From contig CM023537.1 of NCBI GenBank assembly GCA_013350335.1, forward strand, positions 12,962,884 through 13,026,883: a stretch of 64,000 bases of DNA, written 5' to 3'. A model generated the notes under the pieces. That model saw only the letters and a program-made list of their open reading frames with translations, ran no database searches and had not been told where the DNA came from. Source of the DNA: Chimonanthus salicifolius. Its lineage: Eukaryota > Streptophyta > Magnoliopsida > Laurales > Calycanthaceae. Made by a program: the position numbers and the translations under genes. Positions 23,551 to 35,528 of the stretch are shown here, one piece after another. The first letter of the stretch is position 1; each line of letters opens with the position of its first letter.

Positions 23551-23917
23551 ATTAAGAGGGTAAACAATGGACTAGTCAAAAGTATCCTAATCCAAAGAAT
23601 CCACAAAGGCAAGACGTTCCTTGATTTGCAACAATCTCCCTCTCAAACGAGGCGCTCCGGCGGATAGAACATCTCCAACCTTCCCAGTCGGCTGGAGACC
23701 TAGCTCTGATACCACTATTAGGATTAGGCTTCAAGTCCAAAAAACTAACATAATAGGTGGAGTGACTCAATCCCTTATAAGTCTTTAATTTTTTTCCCCT
23801 CACAATTGATATGAGACTCTCATTCGCACCCAACAATTAAGAGGGTAAACAATGAACTAGTCAAAAGTATCCTAATCCAAAGAATCCACAAAGGTGAGAC
23901 GTTCCTTGATTTGCAAC
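23349..23917. repeat. Tandem duplication (about 283 bp unit) covering half the TRIM and its flank
   Basis: The segment from the end of the TRIM left LTR through the internal part, the second LTR and about 80 bp of flank (ending gatttgcaac) is repeated directly from about 23633 to 23917. The extra LTR copy (23714-23835) begins TATTAGG instead of TGTTAGG. A local duplication after insertion, possibly at the shared 'caac', explains it. Confidence 0.8.
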
Positions 23918-24404
23918 CAGACATTGTTTTCTTTAGGGCTCCTTCCTAATGTTTCTTCTTCTACAAGGTCAATGGCAACAACCTCCATATGCTTTCCTGA
24001 TATTTGAGCCTTCACCTTGGTCAATGGCAAGGCTGGTGATTTTCTTCATATTTTTTTCTTCCTTCAGTTGAAAAAAATAAATAGAAAGAAGAAAGAGGGG
24101 AGGATAGATTTAGAAAGTTTGTATTAGAAAAATTGAAATATGGAGTGATAAGAGATGCCCGAGTCGCGGATCAGGCTTCTCTTTAAAGTGGTAAATGGCC
24201 CCATATTTATACGAATTGGTGTCTGCAACAGGTGCCTAGCGAGGCTGGATAGAACATGATCAAATTAATGTTGTAACCTCCACGTAGTTCAAGTAATCAA
24301 AGTTTATTGAGGTTCATAGAAGCTGTATGTCACGGAGGCACTTTCTGTCTCATAGAACTTTTTTAAGATCAAGATATCCAGATCTCATAAAGCACTTGAC
24401 TGAT

Positions 24405-24540
24405 CTTTAGAGTATGTGCAAACTTCTCTATTCACAAAAACCAGGTAACACTATGGGAAGTGACTTTTTTGTGTTAAAGTGATTTAAACTCAAGACCTCT
24501 TATATTTCAGATGAGTTCTTGACCTCCAAACCAACCCTCG
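24405..24540 (-). mobile_element. SINE fragment, reverse orientation
   Basis: Similar to the other reverse copies: 'gatttaaactcaagacctct' gives a B-box-like match, followed by 'gagttcttgacctccaaaccaaccctcg'. It is diverged and truncated. Confidence 0.5.
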
Positions 24541-25279
24541 TAGTTAAACTCTATATATTGATCTCATCGAAATAACAGATTGAATTTCCATAAGAGGTGA
24601 TCTAGTTACTAATGGGCTTTAACCTCACCCTCTTGGATGTTCTCCGGATAATTTTTATTTTGGCAAAATTTTGTAAATGGATCCATTTGTTAAATAAACA
24701 TGTTCGATAATCCCCACTCAATTTATGTGTAGATTCATAACCTCCTGTTTATTTATCAGACTTAATTGTCTATATTTTTTAATAATTCAAAATGTATTTT
24801 CGTGAATGTTGAAGAACTTTAGATATAGTATTCCACTGTTCCAATATGTCATACTAGGGTTAATATTGATCAACAACAACTACATTATGCTATGGTTAAT
24901 AATTTATGAACTGAGTCGACCAACATTATGTGCAATATTTAGTCAAGCATAATAGCATACATGAACCTGGTTCCATGTAAAACAATTCTTTTGGGTATTT
25001 GTCTTTATAAATTGTGCAAACATGGTACTCCTCTTGTCCCAAATTAGTTGTCCTATATGGATTTTGGAATTGTCTCAAAATAGTTGTCTCATTTATATTG
25101 GAGTAGTATAAAGTGTGTTGAAAATTGATGAGATCACATGGAGTGCTAGCCTATATAGAGAGTTCCTTAAAAAATACAAATATTTCAAATGAGTCAACTA
25201 AAATGAGATGAAAAGAGTATTAACTTAATATTAAAATTTTACCTATTTCTTTTATGTTTTGGTCTATAATTTTTTTTTT

Positions 25280-25442
25280 GGATAATATGGGTATCCTCAC
25301 CTTATATTGAAGGTGAGACTAATCTCACGGATACATAAAATCACCTGCAAGCCTCGTGTATCAGGTAAATCCAGGAGGAATTGAACCCAAGAGCTCTAAT
25401 CTAATTCTAGAAACTTAGATCAACTAAGCTACCCGTGCGGGT
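25280..25442 (-). mobile_element. SINE copy, reverse orientation
   Basis: It contains 'tgggtatcctcaccttatat' and 'gaaggtgagactaatctcac' (family 3' part), the B-box-like 'gaattgaacccaagagc', and 'gatcaactaagctacccgtg' as the tRNA-like 5' end. Confidence 0.6.
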
Positions 25443-25898
25443 TAACTCTATAATTGACTCGACTCAATGGAATTTCGAATTGAATGTGTCAATGAGTTAT
25501 TCTGATTTTTTTTCAAGTCGAGTCCAAATACTTGACTAAGTTACTTGACTAGATAAGATTCCGAATCTAATTCTAATTTTGAACTGAGACCTGGACTCAT
25601 TTAAAGAGTAGTTTCGATGTTAAATATGGCTTTGCCACGTACTAAATTTCATATGAATGCATTACACTTAAATAGTAGAAAACAAATATTTTGAGAACAA
25701 ATTCGTTGACACAATCTCGTCAATCTTAGGTCCAAGAGTGCACAACGTTGATCACAGCTTTTCAGCAAGTTATTATAGTTGAAAATATTATCTTATAGTG
25801 AGGAATATATCTTATAGATTATTGAAGACATAACAAGTAAACCACTTCCTTGTCAGTCTACAAGATACTTAGAATACTAAGATGACAAGATCCATGAC
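25443..25898. other. Gene-free stretch downstream of the EF-hand gene
   Basis: AT-rich DNA that probably includes the 3' untranslated region of the EF-hand gene (minus strand). No clear polyadenylation signal can be named. Confidence 0.4.
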
Positions 25899-26219
25899 CT
25901 AGTCTTCGTAGATGATGAGCCCCCAGTGCTTCTGTGCATAGTCGATAAGCTGCTTCAACTCCAAATCCGTATCGATGATGCCGTTGTTGTTGGTGTCGGC
26001 ATCCGCCATCGCCTGCTTCGCTTTCCAGTTAGTGAACCAGAGGCCGAGGTTCTTGATGGCCTTCTCCAGCTCTGGCATGCTGATGACACCATCGCCGTTG
26101 CCGTCCATGTTATCGAGCCACTCGGTAAATTCCCGGACGCTCATCTTGGTGCCTGGTTTTTTCCCCAAGGGGAGGATCAAGTTGGCCTGTGGGTGGACAC
26201 ATACTGTGTTACCATTCAT
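25899..26219 (-). CDS. Small EF-hand calcium-binding protein, single exon
   Basis: It encodes 106 residues. The reading frame continues upstream by seven codons, but the first ATG is at 26219, about 90 bp from a good TATA box, so I start there. EF-hand loop 1 is canonical (D39-G-N-G-D-G-V-I-S-M-P-E50). The second loop (D75-T-N-N-N-G80-I-I82-D) keeps the Asp, Gly and Ile positions, but residue 12 is Leu86, with Glu one place later (E87), so its calcium binding is doubtful. The linker GLWFTNWKAKQAM and the tail LIDYAQKHWGLII resemble short plant calmodulin-like / polcalcin-like proteins. It is likely a cytosolic calcium sensor or buffer. No signal peptide is seen. No neighbouring gene suggests a pathway. 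Confidence 0.85.
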   Translation of the reverse strand: MNGNTVCVHPQANLILPLGKKPGTKMSVREFTEWLDNMDGNGDGVISMPELEKAIKNLGLWFTNWKAKQAMADADTNNNGIIDTDLELKQLIDYAQKHWGLIIYED

Positions 26220-26308
26220 TTTATCTGTGTTGAATCTCAATAGCAGCTACTACACACAAAGGAGAAGTTGGGCTTGGAACTGTGGGGAGGGAAGGGCTCC
26301 TTGTTGAG

Positions 26309-26320
26309 CTATTTATATAG
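26309..26320 (-). promoter_or_regulatory. TATA box of the EF-hand gene
   Basis: The minus strand reads CTATATAAATAG. This places transcription start near 26280 and gives a 5' leader of about 60 nt before the ATG at 26219. Confidence 0.75.
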
Positions 26321-27245
26321 ATTGATCGTCTCTTTGAAATGACCCTTTATTCGCTCTTATCCCTACTGCCAAGGACCACCCCACTTGGGCCTTTCTCATA
26401 TTTTCACCACATTTGATGGATCCGGCCCATTTAAATTGTGAAACTTTCACCTGGACCGAATCTGCATTTACTACATTGTAGCCCAACTTGTTCGAATGAA
26501 CTTTCTCTTCCTTCAATTTAAATTATTTGATTAAGACGTGCACTGAGAGGGTCTCTATCTTCAGCACTAACTAGGGTATTATATTCCTACAGGTATAAAA
26601 TGAGCCACACGACTATAAAACACGTAGTGTAAGGAATAAGACCCTTCACACTTGGAGCATCTAACTATTGGTGATTGGCACCGTTTTACTTTTGATGGTT
26701 CGAGACTTGAGATTCTCATCACTTTCTTCATAAATCGTCCAAACAAAGTATTGGTTGCTTTTCTCTTACGCCAATTCATCATTGGTATAGAAGCATTTAT
26801 GTTATAAATCTGAACTTGTCATTTACTTTTGAATTTAGTATACTGCTTTTATTATAGGACAACTGCATATCTAATGCCATGTATAGTAATAAAAATTAAG
26901 TGTTTTTGTTATTTGTGTCAAAATCTTTCTTGCGTTAAATAAATGAAATATTGTCTCGTCATGTTTGAAAAACCTCACTTGTTTCTTCCTTCAATCTTCC
27001 GATATCTTTCTATTAAAAACATTCCTTGAAAGAAAATAGAAGGATTTGAGTTTTTATGTCTTATTCTAAGGAAGAAGAGGGAAGAACCTCATTTTATGTA
27101 TTATCTATTTTTCATTAGAAAGAAAATTACAAATAATAACATTAAAATTTTATTTATTATAGAACACCAATATACATTTTCACTTGTTAAATGATAAAAC
27201 ATGTATAAAAGAACAAAAATAATTTCCTTAGTTAACAAAAATCCA

Positions 27246-27450
27246 GAGGGGAGTGGTCTGACAATCAAGAAGCTCTCTTCATGAAAAGAAGGTCTTGAGT
27301 TCGATTAACGCTCAAATTTCTATGAGCCACATCCCATGAAGTTATCCCTCATCGACTTACCCAGTGTGTATGGATTGAGACGTTTACACATGCTCGTGAA
27401 ATTAGTCTCACCTTTAATGTAGGCAGAGATGCTCATGTTATAAAAAAAAA
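27246..27450 (+). mobile_element. SINE copy
   Basis: It opens 'ggggagtggtctgacaatca', has the B-box-like 'cttgagttcgattaacgctc', then the family 3' part ('tgaaattagtctcaccttta') and an A-rich tail at about 27442-27451. No certain flanking duplication was seen. Confidence 0.65.
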
Positions 27451-29044
27451 ATTTGTGTTGTCATTATGTTGTCTCGAAAAATATAGATAAAACTACTTTC
27501 ACTTTCTTTCAATCCTCAAAGGTGAAAATAGCCACATAATCGAGCAAGCGCATCACCATTGTCTGAGCCCACTCATGGCCCACTAAGAAAACTCACAGGG
27601 CCCACTCATGGCCCCACGTGAACTTCTATCATCTCTTGGGCTCCCAATCGTCCTACATCTGTATCCTTAGCCAGTATAATTTCATTTTAAACTGTATACC
27701 CTTCAATGGCACGTACTTTGCTTAATTTCTATTCATATTTAGCCTTTTAAAGAAATTATACATAATCTAATCATATTGGTTTTTGGTTTATCATTAATTA
27801 AAATATAGATGTTTTCAATCAAATGGTCGTATCTATGAATCATGGACATGAAAAGAGACTCCAAATGCAACAAAATTCTTATTCAACCAATCATTGCCAC
27901 CTACAAACACCTCAAAGTACCAAACCTCATTTCAGATCCACAAATATATGGAAAAATAAAAGTAAAATAAAACTTAAAACAGAGAGAACACGTATGGGCC
28001 CGTAATAGCCATATGTTGGTCAGTCGATATGGGCATAACAGCACACAGTATCGATAAACTAAATTTTTATTCTAAGCACTAGGTACGTCAACAAATACAG
28101 CTTTAGTATAAATTTTTAACAAGTATAATTTTTAACTTTTATATCAAAATAGAACTTCCATATGTAAAAGTACTCCAATTACTTTTGTTTCTTGGTATGT
28201 AGATTCCATTATTCATAGAAGCATAAAGGAAAAAGAGGAATAAAATTATCATTGGAGCATCAAATGCCCATGATTGACTTTAGTACTTCACACGTCATCG
28301 TTATCATCAATCGTTATCATCATTATCATCATCGTTATCGTCAAAAACACGTATTTGTTCCTGTTGAAAGTCAACAATAAGAAAAATGTTTACAATTGAT
28401 AAGAGTACACTTATTCTGAAGTAGAAATTATTCCAACGCAACAATCTTTAACACTATATTACTACTTAGAAAGTTCAATTTTTTCCAGAATGGATGAGTT
28501 CCAATTCGTTGTGAATGTAGTCATATCAACTAATGGTTAAAAATAGATTCCAATATCTATTATTAAGAAAGATAAAAGGGGTTGCTACTTGGGTCAGACT
28601 AACCTAACCCAAATGAGAAAAGCCTGAGAAAAATTGTGCTCATGTTGATCTGGGTTCTTTTGGGTTGAAAAAGCTAGCCTAGTTTGAAATCAAACCAGCA
28701 GAGTCTATGACTTAAAAGCCCAAGCCTGACCTAATAGTTTAGTTTTGAGCCCAAATTCTAGAAATCCTGAAGAAACATCCAAACGCAGATAACAGTAAAT
28801 ATTCAAGTAGGGTATAAAATGGGGCCGGGCCAGGCTCGGGTTGACTGAATCAAGTTAATGCAAACAAGGCTCCAGGCCCGTCATTAAAAATGGTTTATGC
28901 CCAAGAAGCCCGAAGGCCATCCAGGATTGCACAGGTTAGCAGGCTAGCAGCCCAGCCCAACAAATTTTCCTTCCCTTCCCTTGAGACGTACGAGCTGCCA
29001 GTACAAAAGAATTTTCTTATGCCAAGTGGCTAATTAGACTAACC

Positions 29045-29215
29045 AAAGCTCAAGGGGTTGTTGGCCTGACTTCCAAAAACCCATGTCAAGAATTGTAGAG
29101 TTTAATTCACGCTCAACTCTAGTGAGCCACTTCCCGTAACTTTACTCGGTGTGTACAAATTGAGAGGTTTTTACATGCCTAAAAATATTAGTCAAATAAG
29201 ATGGCCATCCCAAAA
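29045..29215 (+). mobile_element. SINE copy, diverged
   Basis: It has the same order of motifs as at 27246: 'ggcctgacttccaaaaaccc', 'gagtttaattcacgctcaac', 'actttactcggtgtgtacaa'. It is diverged and truncated. Confidence 0.55.
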
Positions 29216-31789
29216 AACTGAAGGGACTTACGCTTGGCCTCACCTGCATCATTACTCAACTATCACTGTTCTTCTATTTTTACATCTTTGCTAATTTATT
29301 TTCATTTTAAAGTAAACATCCACCCTTAAAATTATAACTAAACAAAAATATAACCATTTATCATTGATTATCTTTTGTGTTTTATGCCTTGAGAGACTTC
29401 ATTTTCGTAGGTTTTTAATATATCTCTAACCAAGTAATATAATAATTACTGGCATGAGAAACAGGGGTGAAAAATTCGGGATATTTTTCTCTGTTTTATT
29501 TTTTTCCTTTTTTTTAAAAAAACGTATCAATATTGGCCGATACTCTGATGAGAACTATCAATTTGAGTGATGATAGATCTATCACAAAGACTAAATTATC
29601 TCAATTTCGTCAATCAAATTATATTTTTATGAACCTCAAAAATTCACTACTTTAAAGTTTAAACTACTTTAGTTTCTAAATTTTCTGTATTGAAAAATAT
29701 AATATAATTAATCTAAATTAAAATAAATTTACAAATTTCAAATAAAGACTCAGTAAAAAGCTCGTCACCACTTTAATTGATTAATGTCTGTATTTCATTG
29801 TACGAATTATAATGTGTATCTTTCCATTTTTAATACATGTCCTGATCAGAAGTGAGTCAGATACAGAGCTTGCATGTCTGGACTTTGGACCATATCTTGA
29901 TATATTCTGTTCAACAAGATTCAATGAAGTGCTTTGATAGCTTGTGGGTCTCCTATGTTTGGTTGAATAGATACATTGATCCATTAAATGTTGTACCTGA
30001 TTGGTTTCTTTTATTAATTGTGGGTCCCACATGATTGTTGAACATAAATTTTAAAAGCCTAAGATGTTTACTTGGACTTTGATGTATTTATGGGCCACCA
30101 TCATAATTTTCTATGAGGTATTTATTTTCAACTCCCACGTGACATATTCAATAATTTTTTATATGATTTTATACCAATTGATAGCTTGAGAGATTCTTTG
30201 ATATAATTGTAGGTCTTACTTGCCTTGATAAGTATTATTTTTTAAAGATTTTTTTATAGTATAAGTATTCTTACTTTATATTAAAGTCGAAACTAATCAC
30301 ACAAATATACAAAATCATTAATATTTTTTTCACATGATCCACTGAGATTGGCGCAGGAGGAGCATGGGTTGAAGGGGAGAGCTTGATGCATATGCAGGGA
30401 ATACGTGATTGTTGGGTATTTATAAAAAGAAAAAATTGTGAGTGTTTAAAGAGTAATTTAAAATATTAAAATTATGAGAATTTAAAAAATAACTTTTTCA
30501 ATATTGAAATTGATTGATTTTTATAGGCAATACTATAATATATACCTACTATTTCTACCCGATTTGACGCAAATGCTGATGTGGCACACGAAGATGTAGT
30601 ATATTTAAATGGCAGATAACTTAAATTGCCTCTTTAAACTTAGATTTTTAAATATTTACTGAAATGCCATTAAATATATTCGCACATTTGCCATCTTTCA
30701 AGATCTATATTACAAAATTGCCATCAGCTAGTATTCATTTGCTCTAAGCGGAACGTGGGAGTGTGGGAGTGGGACCATTTAGTTATTCTAGACAAGGTTT
30801 TAAATAGTGAGGGAGTGGAAGTGGATGAAAAGTTACATAGATAAGAAAATTTAAAAGAATTTTTTTATTTAATTTTCATAATTTTGTTAAATGAGTTAAT
30901 AAATACAAAGAATTTATTATAATTAAATTTCTAACATTAAAACTACAAAGTTACTGTGCTTTCCTCTTATTCTACACATATCTCAATTGAATATGTATAA
31001 CCTAGATAAAATTTTAATGAGCAATATCTTAAATAGAGAGAAGTTGATCTATTTAGAGTTTTTAATATTCTAAGGTCACTAATATTTGAAGGACAATGAA
31101 ATAATCACTAATTTAGCGATACTTCATATGCACTGTTATATAGAGTTCATAAATGGTGATGATAATAGATTAATTAGGATTAAAGACTACAAAATTTAAA
31201 AGATTAAAGATAATTAATAATAATAAATTTTAAATTGATTTAAATGTGATTTTTGATATATCACATAATAAAGTAGTAGACCTTTCAATAAAATTAGTTT
31301 TTTGTGGCCATCATGTTTTTAAAGTAACAAATGTTTTAAGATTAAAAATAATTTAAAATGTTCAAAATTTAGAAAATGAAAAAAATAACTTGATTGAGTA
31401 ATGCTCCCCATCCTTAGAAATAGGTGGTGTCCCATCTTTGGAAATATGACATTCTCATGTTAGTTACAGCTTTGTTTCTTGCTAACAGACCCAAGAAATG
31501 GTCCCAAAATACCGTGTGATTCAAGGAGGAGACTCTACAACATATATATACAAGGAAACTTGCCAGCCAGAGGCGATGTGGAACTCTAGGAACACTCCCA
31601 GGGCCAACTTGGCGATTTTCTTTCACGTGAGGGACGCCTCGCTCAACGCTTGGGCTCACTTTTGGGCCAAGGCATTACAGCCTCAGATACACATCTCCTC
31701 GCCCATTAAAATCTAATCCACTTAAGCATTTGTCCTTCCATTGCACTAATTTAACTTCTTAAGCATTGATATTTTTAATTTATACCATA

Positions 31790-32300
31790 GTTAAAAATAT
31801 TGGTTTCTTAAGGCCGGTATATATCAGTTGATGCGACATATATCATCAGTACATATATAATAGCAGTACATATATAATAGCGGCGATATCGCCGATATCT
31901 ATATCAGTGAAAAATGATTTTTAAAAAAAAAGGCCGATATCTGTGAAAAAATGATTTCCAGAAATTTTTTAATTTAAAAAAAAGATCGGCATCGACCTGA
32001 TTTTCTATTTTTTAAATTCCAGATTTTTTTAAAGAAAAATGCCGATATCAACCTGATATTGTATTTTAAAATTTTCAGATATTTTTTTAATAGGCCGATT
32101 GGTAGAAACTAGACACAATCATGTTGAAAAATAGAGTTTATCATATAAAATATTAAAACTATATAATATTATATTAGCAATCATATAGATATCTATAAAA
32201 AATATCATATTGAATATATATATATATATATATTCTCTATCTATTCTCGAGTGCGTAATTTAAAATTTTCATTTGAAAATGTAAATGACTGATATTTAAT

Positions 32301-32355
<55 letters not shown>

Positions 32356-32880
32356 GAAGTACATAATTTTCTTCATTGTCTGAAAATTTTCTGTAATTTT
32401 TTTGAAAAAAAATCAGAGGAGAGAGAAAAATATCGCAAAATGCACATTTTGGCTGATATATCGCTGGTGGCGATATTTTTACTCATGATTTATACCCAAT
32501 TTTTCTTGATTTTTACTAAATTTTATTGAATATTCAACTAATCTTTTTAGAGTAAAGTCATTTTGTAATAATTAACCACGTCAATAACGTAGCAAAAAAT
32601 TACTTAGAATTTATTTTCTATTTTTCTGAAATTTTGGTATTTTTTATTTTATTTTTCAAAATGTTTGAAATTTTCGATTTCTTAACTTCAAAACCATATT
32701 TAGATATCTAAATGTCTTTTAAGTAATGATACAACTACATAGAAATGAGGCCGATAATATTGTGAATTTTTTTATAATTTTTCAAAATTTAATAAATAAA
32801 TATTGAAAGAGAGAAACCGTTTAAACGATTAATCGCCAATATATATTAGTTCATTGATACGGACGTAACGTTTTTTAATC
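31790..32880. repeat. AT-rich degenerate repeat region with TA microsatellites
   Basis: Scattered gccgatat/gatatatcgc motifs lie at both ends, with a TA run at 32304-32351 and a shorter one near 32215. The two ends share weak inverted similarity (ttaaaaa...), but I could not find a matching target duplication, so the element type is open. Confidence 0.4.
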
Positions 32881-33365
32881 CCTTATATTTGATGGTGTCT
32901 AACTAGATAGGATAGAATAAAACTTCAAAATATACCCTTTAAACATAAACGCCCTAAGATTAGTAGTTGAGATAATGGAGTGGGCCTCAAACTTGATAGT
33001 TTAGAAAATATTATAGCACGGCCCAAACCTTAAATAATGCCAAGGTAAAAGCCAATTGATAGTATAGAATAGAACTTGCATATAATCTTTCAAGATGGGT
33101 AGCCTTAAGATCAGTAGTTGAGGAAATGGATTGGGCCTCAAACTTTAGTGAGTTTAGTGGTAGTTTAAAGCCCAGCCTAAATCTTTAAAAAGGCCCAAGA
33201 AAAAAGTAGAATGTTCCCAATTTTTCTTTATGAAAGAATAAGACAGAAAAAAAATACAAAAAAAAAAAATTGAAAAGGCCCAAGAAAAAAGTAAAACGTA
33301 TTGGGCCTCAAACGTTTAGTGGAAGTTTAATGCCCTTTTTCTTTCTGAATGAAGAAAATAAAAAA

Positions 33366-33438
33366 CGCGCCAGGTAGGGGTCGAACCTACGACTTTCTGC
33401 TTAGGAAACAGACGCTCTATCCACTGAGCTACAGGCGC
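33366..33438 (-). tRNA. tRNA-Arg (anticodon CCT)
   Basis: It is 73 nt including the discriminator G. The D arm (GCTC/GAGC), anticodon arm (TCTGT-TTCCTAA-GCAGA) and T arm (GTAGG-TTCGACC-CCTAC) all pair. The anticodon CCT reads AGG. The A box (TAGCTCAGTGG) and B box (GGTTCGACC) are intact, there is no intron, and a T5-T6 Pol III terminator follows the 3' end directly (the A run 33361-33365 on the plus strand). The acceptor stem GCGCCTG/CTGGCGC has one T-T mismatch at pair 6-67. It probably works. Confidence 0.95.
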
Positions 33439-34308
33439 TTGTTGATGATGACATCATCATCTAAAAATATAAAATCTCATTAATTTTTCTTCAGTTGCCA
33501 CACCGAAAGGATACACTTCATATACACATTAGGATTGTCTTTACAATATTCTAACTGTTTCATTCGGGTAATATATAAAAAATATAACGAAGAGAGAAAG
33601 ACAATTAAAAATAATAGGGAATACATAAAGAAATTTTTAAAAAAATATATAAATTCTAAAAATCTCCTTAATTTTTTTTTGTAATTCTAGAAAAAAAAAT
33701 CCCATGCTTTTAAAAATATTAAAAAACAACAAAAGTTTTCATGGGAATTTCAAATTTCCCTTTACTAAAAGTCAAACACAAATTCACCTTTGCTAAAATG
33801 TTCAAAATGGCGATTTCAAGAAAAGTTTAAAATGACAATATTACCCTTCAAAATAAAAATTGAAATTTGCTTTTAAAAATAAATCTTTACTTATTTCTCA
33901 ATTTCTGGGCCAATAATAAATCATCTTTGAACAGTATCCCTCTATATTCTATTAATTTTATTTTCTTTTGAATTATATTTTTTCAAGGGAGTTTTAAGAT
34001 TCCTCTAAGTACTCTTCAATTTTATTTTATATTTTCATGACCATTCCTCACATTATTCAGGCTCATCCTCATTTTGTATGTCATTAATTTTCATGGAATA
34101 TTTTTTATTATTTTATGAGAAATGATTGATTACATTCTTTTATTTTCTTATTATTCATGAGACGTTTTTTTTTTTCATTATTATTATGGAAGATTGTGCT
34201 CTTTAAGTTTTGGGTTTTCAAAATCAAATTTCTAGTCCTAGAGATGTTAATGGATAATCTTCAATTCAAATATAACAAATGACAAGCTCTAATAATTTTG
34301 AGTCAAGC

Positions 34309-34528
34309 ACTCAACACTGGGTATCCAAATTGGTTGCCTCCCACTACTTTCAGTGAAAGGTAACAAGTTCAATCCCTAGTGGCATTAATTGGAGGCACTC
34401 TATGTGGGTGTGGGGTGTCCCTCTTAAGATTTTTGGAGGGCGAGACGTATCCACACCTAGTCAACATTGACTACAAATCTTCAAAGTGGGCTCAAAGTTT
34501 TCCTGGGCCTCAAAAACAAAAAGAAAAA
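34309..34528 (+). mobile_element. SINE with target duplication
   Basis: The tRNA-like head ('gggtatccaaattggttgcc') and the B-box-like 'aagttcaatcccta' are followed by a body ending in an A-rich tail. It is flanked by an exact 11-bp duplication, ttgagtcaagc (34298-34308, 34529-34539). Confidence 0.75.
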
Positions 34529-35196
34529 TTGAGTCAAGCTATTCAAGTTAATAGACTACCCACATATGTGATGGGATGAAACATCTTTAACTTGGGGCAT
34601 AGGGTGGTCATGCCAGCCAATTGCACCTTCTAGTTGTGGATTGGGCAGTATACGTTACCCAAGTTCATGAATTGATGTAAATGGCTCGAATCACTCCTAC
34701 CCTGTCATAAACCAAGTTTTTACCCAATTTTTTTTTTAATCATATACAACATTGTGCCCTCTTCCAACTCCTTTAGAACATTTTGCTTTCATCTTGAATC
34801 TTTTAAAATTCTCCATGCTATAATAATCGCTTTTCATTGAATTCAACCTTACTTTAAAGTCATGTTTGGTACTAAATTTGGCCACGCTGAGTCCCATTAA
34901 ACAAGAAGATGACTTGTGTCTACCCTACACTGCATTTTTTAGGGGCAACTTTGTTTCAATTTTCAAAGTTAGTCTTCTACATTTGTACCTTATGTACACA
35001 TAATTTGTGTCTAATGAGGCATGACATGCAAGATGGAGAACTACACACACTAGTAAATAATGAGTAGGCCTAAGTAGGTCTATACTCTCTACACAGTGGG
35101 GACATCAGTGCTGTGCTCGTTGATCTCTTGGATACGAAGTTAAGACTCAAAACATAATGATTCCAAACCTTGGATTGTTCAGAATCACATATTTCA

Positions 35197-35528
35197 TGTT
35201 GGGCATGGGCTTCCAGTCCTAAAACACTAGTTTGATAGGTGGAGTTTGTTCCATATAACTAGCTCTTTTCTCTCTCTCTCATCGACGTGGAACTCGTTCA
35301 TACCCAACAATCGCTCCTATTAAATAAGGGTCTCCAGCAGATAAACGTCGCCAGCCATCACGTCCGGCTAAGGTTTCCATTAGTGACTTGGATCCTAGTT
35401 CTGATACCACTTGTTGGGCCTGGACTTTCAGCCCAAAAGACCAACTTGATAGGTGGAGTTCTCCAGCTCCATATAATTCTCTCTTTTTCTCTCCATCTCA
35501 CCAATATGAGACTCGTACGTACCCAACA
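35197..35528 (-). mobile_element. Second TRIM retrotransposon (332 bp)
   Basis: LTRs 35197-35309 and 35412-35528 share TGTTGGGC...ACCCAACA ends and the segment 'cttgataggtggag'. On the minus strand, a primer-binding site TGGTATCAGAAC (35398-35409) follows the 5' LTR. The flanks (tttca / ttcca) match only partly, so the target duplication has decayed or is uncertain. It belongs to the same family as the copy at 23232-23550 but is clearly diverged. Confidence 0.8.

Larger units (their letters stand above)
26330..33365. other. Intergenic DNA between the EF-hand gene and the tRNA
   Basis: No protein gene is recognised. Contents: SINE copies at 27246-27450 and 29045-29215, a SINE 3' fragment near 30245-30310, an ATC-rich simple repeat near 28300-28345, and a region of degenerate cgatat motifs with TA microsatellites (31790-32880). 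A GC-richer patch at 31414-31720 reads open on both strands but matches no family I know. Confidence 0.45.

Noticed and set aside
31414..31720. Overlapping open frames of 72-81 codons on both strands
   Set aside because: There is no domain, no splice context, and stops lie nearby. The GC-richer patch looks more like repeat DNA.
31790..32880. A complete TIR transposon bounded by weak 'ttaaaaa' inverted ends
   Set aside because: The inverted similarity is short and AT-rich, and I could not find matching target duplications.
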